This document shows positions 30,639-38,546 of a stretch of DNA of 64,000 bases, piece after piece. The stretch spans positions 86,348 through 150,347 of the forward strand of contig CAVQVI010000023.1 in assembly GCA_963717075.1 (NCBI GenBank), given 5' to 3'. The notes under the pieces were generated by a model. It did not search any database. It was not told the origin of the DNA and worked only from the letters and a program-made list of their open reading frames with translations. Position 1 is the first letter of the stretch. Each line of letters starts with the position of its first letter. The translations under genes were made by a program, and so were the position numbers. Source of the DNA: JBGOTP01 sp963717075 (GTDB lineage Bacteria > Acidobacteriota > Vicinamibacteria > Vicinamibacterales > CAVVIG01).

Positions 30639-31568
30639 TCATTTTCTCCTATCGCTTGGGAGGACGTCGTTGTACCACTTCCGAAAGTCTTCGACGACGG
30701 GAAGCGGCGTTTTACGAAGCTTCCCATACATCAGTTCTTCGACGAACGCAGGACAGTTGTACTCGAAGACCTGCGCGTTGGGCTCAAACCGGCGATACAG
30801 CGGCATTCTGATCTTCCACGGGCGAGTGAACACATTCGGATCTTCAATCGTCGCTTCATAGATGAGATGGTTCGGGCTTGCGGCAGTGTACCGTTCCACG
30901 ACATGCAAGGCAGTGCTGTGGAAGTTTCCGGCCCGGTCGAACCACGTCTCGTCGTTGAAGTCGGTCACGTCGACCACCAACGTCTCACCTTCCCATCGGC
31001 CGTTCGACCAGCCCATCCACAAATCGGCATTGGCCTTCTCCTTGCCGCCCATGACGATGGTCCGTACAGCATTGGCAAACTCGTAGGCCATCGTGACCGT
31101 GTTCGTCCCTTGAATGATTTGAAACGGGTAGGGCATGTACGTGGCGCGCGGCACACCTGGCAGGAAACACTTGATTTCCGGATCGCGCGCGAGCCAGTTG
31201 TCGCCGTTCTCCTTCTTCTTCGCAGCGGCGGCCGGCAGGTACGGAATTTCCTCGCCTTCGACGACGCCGAGACCAGCGGGAATGCCGCCGACTGCCCCGA
31301 AGGCGAGCACCGGCGCTGCAGGAACCATGGTGGCCTCGACCCCGGCTGGCCTGACCGCGAGCGCTGGGCGGGCGTAATGCGTCTGAAGGTCCCAATTGGC
31401 TGTATTGACGGCCTGCCAGATGCCATTCAGATCGGGGTGCCCATCGGCCGTCCGCCGGGCTCGGTACCCCGGCGCTTGACCCGCGGTTGGGAACGCGGCC
31501 AGCGCGAAGGTGACCACGACCGCAGTCGTTGAGGTCGCGAGGGCAACGTTTCTAAGCCAGTTTGACAC
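30639..31568 (-). CDS. Secreted paralog, subtype A (copy 2), unknown function
   Basis: A 309-aa exported protein: signal VALATSTTAVVVTFALAAF, then HPDLNGIWQAVNTANWDL. It closely follows subtype A copy 1 with KCFLPGVPRATYMPYPFQI, GRWEGETLVVDVTDFND, LHVVERYTAA, IEDPNVFTRPWKIRMPL and FEYNCPAFVEELMYGKLRK. The paired arrangement with the B copies on either side suggests the A and B products work together or form heteromers; that is inference. Confidence 0.65.
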   Translation of the reverse strand: MSNWLRNVALATSTTAVVVTFALAAFPTAGQAPGYRARRTADGHPDLNGIWQAVNTANWDLQTHYARPALAVRPAGVEATMVPAAPVLAFGAVGGIPAGLGVVEGEEIPYLPAAAAKKKENGDNWLARDPEIKCFLPGVPRATYMPYPFQIIQGTNTVTMAYEFANAVRTIVMGGKEKANADLWMGWSNGRWEGETLVVDVTDFNDETWFDRAGNFHSTALHVVERYTAASPNHLIYEATIEDPNVFTRPWKIRMPLYRRFEPNAQVFEYNCPAFVEELMYGKLRKTPLPVVEDFRKWYNDVLPSDRRK

Positions 31569-31592
31569 TGTGACGTCCTCTCCAGAGTTGAC

Positions 31593-32663
31593 TCACCGCG
31601 CTCCCTTCGTGGCGGCTTCCGCGGCGGCCTTCTTCTCTTCAGCGCGAGCTCCCGCGAGCATACCCGTCATGGCGTAATTGGCCTCATGACACGCGTATTC
31701 ATATATCCGACCGTCACTCTTCGGCATGGGAATTTCAGCGCTCCAAGGTCTCGTCCAGGTCGTCGGATCCTCGACGGTGAACTTGTAGAGTAGTGTGTCA
31801 TCGTCGACGCGCGTGAAGCGCTCGATGAGATGCATATTCGGACCCGATGCTTGGAAGCCGGTTCGGCCGTAAAAATTCGTGGTGTCGACGACCAGCGTAT
31901 CGCCGTCCCATCGGCCACGCGAGTCGCCCTTCCATTGGCGCATTTGTGGTGCGACGTGCGGACGCCCGTCGACCGGGACGATGCGCGCGGTGTGGACCAT
32001 CTCGTTCAGAATCACCACGTACCCCGGCCCTTGCAGCAGCTGCACATTCTGGTTGTAGGCGCCCGGAGCGAACGGCGGTCCCGCGTTGAATCCCACGATA
32101 CAACGCTCGGGCGTAGAACGATCCTCCGGGCCATCGGCGGGATGTGCTTGTCTCAGCGCGGCGAGATCCTGCTGTCTCTTCTGCGCCTCTGGCGTGAGCG
32201 GAGGCACCCTTCCACTAGGCGGATCGACAATCAAGGAGCTTCGCTTGGTCGGGACGACTTTAGTTCCCGTTTCGAACCAGAACTGATTGTAGGTGCCAGT
32301 GTTGCTACCCGTGCCTTCTCTGGGAGGACGATCTTGATCGATGCGAGCTCGGGCTCCCGCCTCTTCCACCGCCGCCGCCTCCGTCTCCGTCAGAAACTCT
32401 TTTTCCCCCAGCTGCGCGGGGCGTTGCAGGGGGGTCAGCGTGGCGAACGACCACACACCTTGGAGGTCTGGGTCGCCCCACGCCGTACGAGGCGGTATCC
32501 GGGTTTTCGTCTTCGGCGCCACAGCGTTTTTTGCGGCCGTCGACTTTGGATCCGTCCCCTTCGGGGCCGTTGGGGTCTGGCCCGCGATAGATACTGGCGC
32601 CAGCGACACGACCGCGATTACCGCCCCCAACGCGCTCATTGGTGCAAGACGTCGATGGCTCAT
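31593..32663 (-). CDS. Secreted paralog, subtype B (copy 3), unknown function
   Basis: A 356-aa exported protein: signal LGAVIAVVSLAPVSIAG, a Lys/Ala/Pro linker, then WGDPDLQGVWSFATLTPLQR. Family motifs RSSLIVDPPSGRVPPLT, GPEDRSTPERCIVG, GRWDGDTLVVDTTNFYG, HLIERFTRVD, VEDPTTWTRPWSAEI and YEYACHEANYAMTGM are complete. It lies 24 bp upstream (in transcription) of subtype A copy 2, so the two form a likely co-transcribed A/B pair. Confidence 0.65.
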   Translation of the reverse strand: MSHRRLAPMSALGAVIAVVSLAPVSIAGQTPTAPKGTDPKSTAAKNAVAPKTKTRIPPRTAWGDPDLQGVWSFATLTPLQRPAQLGEKEFLTETEAAAVEEAGARARIDQDRPPREGTGSNTGTYNQFWFETGTKVVPTKRSSLIVDPPSGRVPPLTPEAQKRQQDLAALRQAHPADGPEDRSTPERCIVGFNAGPPFAPGAYNQNVQLLQGPGYVVILNEMVHTARIVPVDGRPHVAPQMRQWKGDSRGRWDGDTLVVDTTNFYGRTGFQASGPNMHLIERFTRVDDDTLLYKFTVEDPTTWTRPWSAEIPMPKSDGRIYEYACHEANYAMTGMLAGARAEEKKAAAEAATKGAR

Positions 32664-32718
32664 CTCAACCTCCTATGCAAAAAACCGATCGCGGCCGCGG
32701 CCGCCGTGACTGCCACTG

Positions 32719-33219
32719 TTACTGAATCATGCGCGTCTTGACATAGACCAGTCTGCGCGTGATCGGTCCCGCCGGCGTGGTAAAACTTCGCTCGATCGTC
32801 AACACGATGCCTCCCGTGTCCAGACTCCAGATATCGGTCATTGTGAACTCTCTTTTGGTGCTGTCGGCGTCGTTCCCCACACCACCGCCAGATACGGATA
32901 CCACTGACGTGAGGACGAGTTTGGAGCCGTCCCAGGTGGCCTTCGTCTTGGACTGTCCGCCATACACCCCATTGACGCTCTCGCGACCATCGAGGCTGTA
33001 GGTCGCCTCCCCTCTTATGGCCAGTTGGGTCGGACTCTGTTTGACATCGAGCAACGTCAATGCGGCAGCAAAAAGGACAGCACCTGCGCCGGCCGGCGCC
33101 TTGTCGCTCTTACCCGGTTGAAACGTCCACGCGCCCGAGAAGTCCGTTTTCTCCTGCGTCCAGGGCACCGCGGGCAGGGCAACAACCCAGGCGACCAATA
33201 ACATGACCACTCGCGTCAT
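32719..33219 (-). CDS. Small exported beta-rich protein, unknown
   Basis: A 166-aa exported protein. The signal peptide VVMLLVAWVVALPAVPWTQ is followed by KTDFSGAWTFQPGKSDKA, a short motif resembling the FSGxWxxD/P openings of acidobacterial secreted proteins, and then strand-rich sequence (LAIRGEATYSLDGRES, TKATWDGSKLVLTSVVSV). The ATG at 33219 has an AGGAGG 6 bp upstream, which decides this start over the upstream ATG at 33384. It is the first gene of the minus-strand secreted-protein array. Confidence 0.6.
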   Translation of the reverse strand: MTRVVMLLVAWVVALPAVPWTQEKTDFSGAWTFQPGKSDKAPAGAGAVLFAAALTLLDVKQSPTQLAIRGEATYSLDGRESVNGVYGGQSKTKATWDGSKLVLTSVVSVSGGGVGNDADSTKREFTMTDIWSLDTGGIVLTIERSFTTPAGPITRRLVYVKTRMIQ

Positions 33220-33591
33220 GATTTCCTCCTCTGTCACGCGCGCCCGTGCAGCAAACCCAGAACCGGGCAAGGGTGTGACAGTTAGTATGTTCTTTCGAAG
33301 CCCAAATGTCAGTAGCGTGCGACATGGAATGTTGATAAAAGACCAACTGGGTTTTACGCGTGCGCTGACACTCGGAGCCTGCAACCCCGCGTGTCATCCC
33401 GTGTCGATCGATGGAAAGTGGCGCGCCCGGCCGGAATTGAACCGGCGGCCCAGGGCGCGAGGCGGGGTCGTTGTGCGGGCCGGTGCGGAGGTGAACCCTT
33501 ATTCTTGACAACAATAAAAATCACTGTCAGGCTTTTGGTCTAGACAGGGTGTCTATTTCCTACTAGGGGTTAAGCACACAGGAATCAGAGC
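33220..33591. other. Intergenic gap with a tRNA-Arg 3'-half fragment
   Basis: No gene is seen. At 33419-33451 the sequence repeats the acceptor, CCA and T-arm of tRNA-Arg exactly as at 34179-34210 (TGGCGCGCCCGGCCGGAATT and onward), then diverges. It cannot fold as a tRNA, because the anticodon and D arms are missing. It is best read as a scar of an earlier recombination at this tRNA. A possible -35 box (TTGACA, 33505-33510) has no convincing -10 partner. Confidence 0.7.
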
Positions 33592-33798
33592 ATGTCTCAA
33601 ACCGCGCGCGCGTTGCCTCGTCGTGACCGGGCCGGTGCCGGAGTCCGCCACGGAACGGGCGTGTTTGACCTTCTGCTTGAACCGCACGTGCTCCGGTGGG
33701 GACTCGTGACATTTGTCGCGATCTCGCTCGTGTTGACTCGAACATCTGCCGATTTTGCCGCCTACGTAAAGAGCATCTCATCGTTTCTGTTCCCGTAA
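33592..33798 (+). CDS. Small membrane protein, unknown
   Basis: A 68-aa frame with one strongly hydrophobic helix (HVLRWGLVTFVAISLVLT) after a basic N-terminus and a short hydrophilic tail ending VKSISSFLFP. Orientation inside out is favoured by the positive-inside rule. No family is recognised. It is followed after 6 bp by another small membrane protein, suggesting a two-gene unit ending at the terminator at 34108. Confidence 0.45.
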   Translation: MSQTARALPRRDRAGAGVRHGTGVFDLLLEPHVLRWGLVTFVAISLVLTRTSADFAAYVKSISSFLFP

Positions 33799-33804
33799 TC
33801 ACGC

Positions 33805-34083
33805 TTGGCGAAGAGTTTCGAACGGGGTGACCAGCTCTTCTGGGGAGCCGTCGGCGGCACGTTTCCTTTCTTGTTCCGCGTAGCTCTTCACGGGACCGTC
33901 AATCTGATCGCGCCGTATGACGGAACTTGGTCGTTCTTGTCTGCTGTCGCCGCCAGTCTGGTTATTGGTGCGATTGTCAGTCGCGCCCTAGAAGCACACG
34001 ACATTCTTTCGGCGCTCTATCACGGTGCATCCTCTCCTGTGATTGTCGTCTTCATGCTGGGCGAAAGCGCAAAGCTCCGCTGA
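33805..34083 (+). CDS. Small membrane protein, unknown
   Basis: A 92-aa frame with a TTG start (33805) and two hydrophobic segments (LFWGAVGGTFPFLFRVAL and FLSAVAASLVIGAIVSRAL), ending SSPVIVVFMLGESAKLR. No family is recognised. Together with the preceding gene it lies between two copies of the tRNA-Arg 3' half, so the pair may be cargo of an old integration event. Confidence 0.5.
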   Translation: MAKSFERGDQLFWGAVGGTFPFLFRVALHGTVNLIAPYDGTWSFLSAVAASLVIGAIVSRALEAHDILSALYHGASSPVIVVFMLGESAKLR

Positions 34084-34107
34084 TCAGGTGCGTCGCATCA
34101 AAAACGA

Positions 34108-34135
34108 AAGGGCACCCGGTTTGTTGAGTGCCCTT
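34108..34135 (+). terminator. Hairpin terminator
   Basis: AAGGGCAC at 34108-34115 pairs perfectly with GTGCCCTT at 34128-34135 across a 12-base loop, 24 bp after the stop at 34083. A run of T is weak after the stem, so it may work in both directions; on the minus strand it also lies just after the tRNA-Arg 3' end. Confidence 0.6.
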
Positions 34136-34178
34136 CCCTGCTTCCGTTGCAATCTCGTTGCAAGAAAATCTCGAAATA

Positions 34179-34254
34179 TGGCGCGCCCGGCCGGAATTGA
34201 ACCGGCGGCCCCCCGCTTAGGAGGCGGGTGCTCTATCCGCTGAGCTACGGGCGC
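34179..34254 (-). tRNA. tRNA-Arg (anticodon CCU)
   Basis: On the minus strand the cloverleaf reads: acceptor GCGCCCG paired with CGGGCGC, D arm GCTCAGCGGATAGAGC, anticodon stem CCCGC/GCGGG around loop CTCCTAA (anticodon CCT), T arm GCCGG-TTCAATT-CCGGC, discriminator G and encoded CCA. It decodes AGG. Bases 34215-34254 (5' half with D arm and most of the anticodon arm) recur exactly at 45461-45500, so the gene is the attachment site of the 11.3-kb element. As assembled, the sequence upstream of the tRNA 5' end belongs to the element. Confidence 0.93.
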
Positions 34255-34357
34255 GTGTCGTCGGTGGAAGTCCTAGTTTACTCGGACGTTGTCGCTCGGT
34301 GCTGTGGGCGCGTTGTAATCGGTCGGGTGCTCCTCCTGCGTCTCGCTTACAACGGAA

Positions 34358-35565
34358 TTACAACGGGGGGACGTCAAACCGCTGCATCGAGTCCTGCAGT
34401 CCCATCTTTCCCGCGTTGCAGATACGTGCTCGTCTGCGACACGTTCGCGTGTCCGAGCATCTCCCGCACATGGTGAATCGGCCAACCCGCCTCGAGCAGG
34501 CGCGAGCCGGCCTCGTGCCGCAAATCGTGGAAGTGTAAATCGACAATCCCGGCCCGGCGCGCAGGCATTCTGCCACGGCGCGCTCGTTCGTGTTCTGCAC
34601 CTGGCTGCCCGCAGTCCCCGAAGACGAAATCGGTCGATGTGTAGGTGTCTTCCCGCCGGGTCGGTCTTCGCCATCTCCAGCACGCGGGCGAGCCGCGGCG
34701 AGATGGGCAGCACGCGCGTGTCGCCGTCCTTCGCGTGCTCGCCACGAATGCGCACCTCGCGCCGCTCCAGGGACACATCGAGCCATTGCAGGGTGAGGAG
34801 TTCGCCCCGGCGTGCGCCCAATTCGAGCGCCGCGATGATTAACCGCTGCATCCCCGGATTCTTCGCCGTCGCCGCCAGCAGGCGCCGTTCTTCGCCGGGG
34901 TCCTTCAGCTTGCCCTTGTCGTCGAGCATGTCGGGTGCGAGTCGTCGCGCCCGCTGGGCAATCTTCCCGCGCTTCAAACCCGAGTCTTCGGAGATGGGAT
35001 TGCGCGTCAGATAGCCTTTCTTCGTGGCCCAGCGAAACGCATCCTTCAGCACCTGCACATACTGATTGAGCGTCGAGACCGCGCGCCCCTTGGCTCGAAG
35101 GCTTGCGTGGAACGTTCGAGGTCGTCTTCGGTGATGGTGCCGAGCGCGACACTGCCCAATGCGATGCCGTCGCGTCGGGTGAACGCGGCCAACTGCGCCA
35201 GCATGTGCTTATCGTTCGTCCACGTCGTTTTCCCGCGAGGGCTGCACTTTGTTCGTCGAGATACTTCTCCGCGAACGCTTCGAGCGTCAGCGCGTCCGCC
35301 GTGGTCGGCACCGCAGGCAGCCGCCATCGTGCGTCGTTCGGCGGCGCGGACAAAGGTCCCGACGCGAATCTCGCCGCGAATGCGGTCCGCTTCCGTCTGC
35401 GCGTCTTCCTTCTTGGCAATGTGCTTGCCCATCTCCACGTCGAGCGAGAACTGATACGCCTTCCCGCCCCGCGGCTTGAAGTTGATATACCAGCTATGCG
35501 GACACTTCGCCCAGGTGCGCCGCGCGCAGCCACACAGTTTTCGCAGGCCACGATTCTGATGTCTC
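34358..35565 (-). CDS. int: Tyrosine recombinase/integrase (frameshifted)
   Basis: The element's integrase, about 400 aa. The N-terminal zinc-like and arm-binding part has CARRTWAKCPHSWYINFKPRG and VEMGKHIAKKEDAQTEADRI. The SAM-like core-binding domain has TLEAFAEKYLDEQ. The catalytic domain shows ALELGARRGELLTLQWLDV (first Arg), HDLRHEAGSRLLEAG (H-x2-R) and LGHANVSQTSTYLQRG (final His and Tyr). At least four frame breaks occur (near 35330, 35220, 35090 and 34650, with a last one near 34395). The gene lies next to the tRNA, the normal place for the int gene of such elements, with its stop overlapping an arm-type repeat. Confidence 0.88.
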
Positions 35566-35918
35566 ATCACGCCGTGCCTTTCGTCTTCGTCTTCGGTTGG
35601 TGCCTCTTGGCGGTGTGCGTCTCGGCGTGTCTTCGCGGCCGCACGCCGCCGTAATTGTTCGTCTAAGTGCCACTCTTGCGCCATGTCCCACAGATAGGGG
35701 AGCAGGGCCACGACGTCATCATGGGAGAGTAGGAGCGTGGTCCCTGGTGGCGTGCCCCGCGCGCCGCCCATCTCCTGTAGCCGATTGGGGGATTGCGTCA
35801 GACTCACGAACCACGGCTTCTCCGGGCCGGCGCCTTGGTCATCGTCCACCCGCCCCACGTGCAACGTCTCACTGATTTGGCGGGACCAGTCGGGGTCGGC
35901 CCACAGCTTCAACGCCAT
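35560..35918 (-). CDS. Element-encoded protein, unknown
   Basis: About 118 aa starting MALKLWADPDWSRQISETLH. The middle has ALLPYLWDMAQEWHLDEQLR and a basic, Glu-rich tail. Its ATG overlaps the stop of the J-domain gene (TGATG), so the two are probably translationally coupled. In the sequence as given the frame runs on into the integrase with no stop; a frame break near the junction is likely, so the exact end is uncertain. No family is recognised. Confidence 0.45.
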
Positions 35919-36698
35919 CACGCGCCGCCTTTCGGTGTTGTCCGGTGACCAGGGTCCACCAGGCGCACGAGCCAGTCGGTCGCCCGTGTTCGACCGCACT
36001 CATCGCGGCGCCGTCACCGCCGCCCTTGTCGGGATGGTGCTTCACCGCGAGCGCACGGCGTCCCGCGTCGAGCAGCGCACGCACCATCTGCGGGTCCGCA
36101 TGTCGCGACGTCAAGGGATTGGGCCGGTTCGGGGAGGCATCCCGCGCCTGCTCGTACTGGCGACGGGCATGGAGCACAGTCCAGGCGTCCGCGTCAGGGT
36201 GGGCCTGCCGGTACGCGCGCAGCCACTCCGCCTGCTCGCGCCGTGCGGCGGCATACGCCGCTTGCCGCTGCTCGAACGCCACCCGCCGTTCAATGTCTGC
36301 GCAGCCGGCGGGACCGCGCGCCTCGTACTGGTCGCCGCCTCGAAGGCGGCGCGCTCGGCTGGCGTCGCCACGGCAAGCAGCTGCGTCTGCCGCTGCACAC
36401 GCGCTTCCCGTACGGCTGCGGCGCGCGCGCGTGTGGCGTCCTTGGCGTCACGCGCCGCCTGTGCAGCACGCGGGTTCGCTTGCCGGTTCGCCGCGGCGCG
36501 TGCTCGCGCTTCCTGTTTCCGCGCTCGACGCTCAAGGTCTGCGCGGCGCTCGCGCTCCGCCGCCATCGCGCGCCGGCTCTCGGTAAACTGCGCATCGTCC
36601 ATCGGGCAGGTGCGCTGCGCATCGTCCAGGGCCGCGGCCGTGAGACGGTCGATGGGCTGTCCCCGGTACGGCCCGTGGGGGAAGACGTAGGCACTCAT
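35918..36698 (-). CDS. J-domain-like protein with long Arg/Ala coiled coil (frameshifted)
   Basis: About 260 aa beginning MSAYVFPHGPYRGQPIDRLT, a short segment resembling the putative quorum-sensing-regulated/DUF3820-type fold. A long charged helix follows, rich in Arg and Ala (RAMAAERERRADLERRAR, ATRARAAAVREARVQRQTQL). The C-terminal part contains a J-domain core, ALLDAGRRALAVKHHPDKGG, with the HPD tripeptide that activates Hsp70. Breaks near 36290 and 35980. The gene may recruit the host DnaK for element replication or particle assembly; that is inference from the HPD motif only. Confidence 0.6.
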
Positions 36699-36823
36699 GA
36701 ATGTCCGGTTACGTTCCACCCGGGGGCGGTCATCGTGGGGCTTCTCCGAATTGAGAAGCCGGCGGGTCTCCGTGCGACACTACACGGAGGCACGTCCGGC
36801 AGGGAATCACTGCTCGGTGCGGC

Positions 36824-37012
36824 TTACCTGGGCTTGCGCGATGATGCGCGCGAGCCCGGGGCCTTCTTCAACACGCCTCGCTTCTCCAACCACGTGCGCA
36901 CGGCCCGGCGAATCTGTTCACTCTCGCCAGTCCCGTAGACCGCCTTGTATTTTTTCAACGCCGCCGCGAGGTCGGCGTCAATCGCAAACGTGTAGAGACG
37001 CTTTGGCGTCAT
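36824..37012 (-). CDS. Ribbon-helix-helix DNA-binding protein
   Basis: A 62-aa protein: a short strand (KRLYTFAIDADLAAALKKYK), then GTGESEQIRRAVRTWLEKRG and a basic tail. The strand-helix-helix layout with the IRRAVRTWLE helix matches Arc/CopG-type repressors (RHH_1). It probably controls the downstream operon of the element or plays a partition-like role. It stands alone between the J-domain gene and the small membrane gene, with about 125 bp before the former. Confidence 0.65.
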   Translation of the reverse strand: MTPKRLYTFAIDADLAAALKKYKAVYGTGESEQIRRAVRTWLEKRGVLKKAPGSRASSRKPR

Positions 37013-37064
37013 GGTTATGTAAGCTTATGTAATAGACGCTCGGTCTGTCAAGTCCGGTGCGCAG

Positions 37065-37181
37065 TCACCACGGCAGGAGGCTCCGCAACTCACGCCAGTG
37101 CAGCGCGGTTAAACCGACAAGCACAATGACGATGAGACCCGCCGCGAACGACGCGCACAGCTCGACGAGCAGCCGCTTCAT
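37065..37181 (-). CDS. 38-aa single-helix membrane protein
   Basis: MKRLLVELCASFAAGLIVIV continues into LVGLTALHWRELRSLLPW, one transmembrane helix with short ends. Its ATG (37181) overlaps the stop of the coiled-coil gene in an ATGA, so the two are translationally coupled. Small helix proteins next to phage-type structural genes can be holin or spanin parts, but nothing here proves that. Confidence 0.5.
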   Translation of the reverse strand: MKRLLVELCASFAAGLIVIVLVGLTALHWRELRSLLPW

Positions 37182-37366
37182 GTGCGGTCCGTCTCCCGGC
37201 GCGGCGCGAAGGCGACGCGCCACGCACGCGCCGCACTTTCTCGCGCGAGAACGGCGGCCTGCCGTTCCGCCTCGGCCACCTGCCGCGCGTGCGCGAGGGC
37301 CGCGGTGAGGGCGCTGTTCTCTTTTCGGAGTTGCGCGACCAACGGAGAGTCCACGAGGGTCGCCAT
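37178..37366 (-). CDS. 62-aa coiled-coil protein
   Basis: The sequence MATLVDSPLVAQLRKENSAL runs into a heptad-rich helix (ALAHARQVAEAERQAAVLAR) and a basic end. It has no signal peptide. It is coupled by an ATGA overlap to the 38-aa membrane protein, and its ATG follows the stop of the Ig-like gene without a gap. It resembles the coiled-coil partner of small phage lysis or scaffold gene pairs; function unknown. Confidence 0.5.
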   Translation of the reverse strand: MATLVDSPLVAQLRKENSALTAALAHARQVAEAERQAAVLARESAARAWRVAFAPRRETDRT

Positions 37367-37719
37367 TCAGGCCCCGGCGACGCACACCACGATGAGGGCC
37401 CATCAATCCGCGTGCCCGCGGCCGTGCGAATGGTATTTGTCACCACGGCAAATTCACCCGCGCATCCGCCTGTGAGCCTGGCGGTGGTCGTGGTCCCCTC
37501 GACGCGCGCCGCCTCGACGCGCACATCGGTCGCCACGCGGCGGGGATTCACAGGCGCCGCCGTCCACGTGCTCAGGGCAATCGCGGCACCCGCGCGCAGG
37601 GCCGCGTCCTCGTGCGCGCCGAACCCGACGCGCAGCGTGTCGCTCGGACGTTTGAATACCGTGGTGCCGCGCGAACACCATCGCGTCTCGTCTGTTTGTA
37701 ACGCTCCATCCTTCAGCAT
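37367..37719 (-). CDS. Phage-type Ig-like adaptor/tail-associated protein (frameshifted)
   Basis: About 117 aa. Visible features: KRPSDTLRVGFGAHEDAALR, AIALSTWTAAPVNPRRVATD, TTTARLTGGCAGEFAVVTN and TIRTAAG, ending VVCVAGA after a break near 37405. The pattern (D-to-T strand, dI-sStW, then GGtaGe-y-vtN-i-Ta-Grt) is the one seen in phage fibre-tail adaptor-like proteins. A second break near 37680 interrupts the N-terminus (DETRW/SRGTTVFK). This is the clearest phage-derived gene of the element. Confidence 0.5.
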
Positions 37720-37726
37720 GTGGGCC

Positions 37727-38006
37727 TCATTGAATCGGGTTCGAATCCTCGTGCAGTTGCAACCAGGCCTCGCGCACGGTCTGTTCCGTATCGGCCCGCA
37801 GGCTCTGTTCAATCGCGGCCAACGCCTTGGGCATCAGCACGGGGCTGCTCAAACCAGGGGTCGGGGCTGGCCTCGAGTTGCGCCCTGGCGCTGTCCACGC
37901 CCAGTTGCGCAAACGCGTCGATGATGCGCGGCAGGGCTTCCCACGGAGTATCGCGGTCAAGGTTCGGCACGTCGTCATCGTGCGGCTGTGCGAATGTGTC
38001 TCTCAT
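37727..38006 (-). CDS. Element-encoded acidic protein, unknown (frameshifted)
   Basis: About 93 aa: MRDTFAQPHDDDVPNLDRDT, then ALPRIIDAFAQLGVDSARAQ, a break near 37845 and LMPKALAAIEQSLRADTEQT with VREAWLQLHEDSNPIQ. It is helical and acidic, with no known family. Its ATG overlaps the stop of the HEAGH peptidase gene (ATGA), and it is followed within 8 bp by the Ig-like gene, so it belongs to one minus-strand operon. Confidence 0.5.
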
Positions 38007-38546
38007 CGGTGTGTCTCCTCTCTGCGTAATCCCGAATGCACGCGCGCACGTCGTCCCCGCTCAACACGCGCCTCGCGTCGAGTGCTACGGCGAGCGCGTG
38101 AATCAACTGCGCATGTTTCATGACTAGCCGCCACGCCGCGTTTTGCCGCACGACGATATTCGAGGTCAGCAGTCGACGGGTCGATGGCTTCGAGCAGTTC
38201 GCGGCATCGACGGATGTCCTCGGTCGCGCCGCGCCGCGCCTCGCCGTCCGCAATGGCGTCGCGGTCTAAGACGCGTACCGCCTGCTCGCCCGCGAGGAGA
38301 TAGAGCTGTCCATTCGTCCGGCTCGACCTCGCCGAGCTTTTCGCAAACGAGACACCAGCCGTCGAGCGGGCCGGTGCCGGGCTCAAGCAGGCGCACCGTG
38401 CCGAGGCGATAGCCCCAATGGCAAGCGACCAGCGCGTGGCCCGCCTCGTGAATCGCGCGGTCGGACTTGGCCGCTCATCGCCGGGCGCGTCGGCGTCATC
38501 GGCCGTCTCCCGACTCCGGCGCGCCTGATTTACTTTTACTGACCAT
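38003..38546 (-). CDS. Stand-alone M41-like (FtsH-type) zinc peptidase (frameshifted)
   Basis: About 175 aa with the zinc signature in DRAIHEAGHALVACHWGYR (HExxH). Downstream come GTVRLLEPGTGPLDGWC, YLLAGEQAVRVLDRDAIAD and GATEDIRRCRELLEAI; the Asp there matches the third zinc ligand of FtsH peptidase domains (GAS-ND-L-x2-AT). There is no AAA domain or membrane helix. Breaks occur near 38465, 38310 and 38135. The ATG at 38546 is the likeliest start. The product may process a phage-type structural protein or a host factor; this is inferred only from the motif and neighbours. Confidence 0.6.

Noticed and set aside
33419..33510. A second tRNA gene
   Set aside because: Only the acceptor and T-arm part matches; no D arm or anticodon arm can be formed, so it is a fragment.
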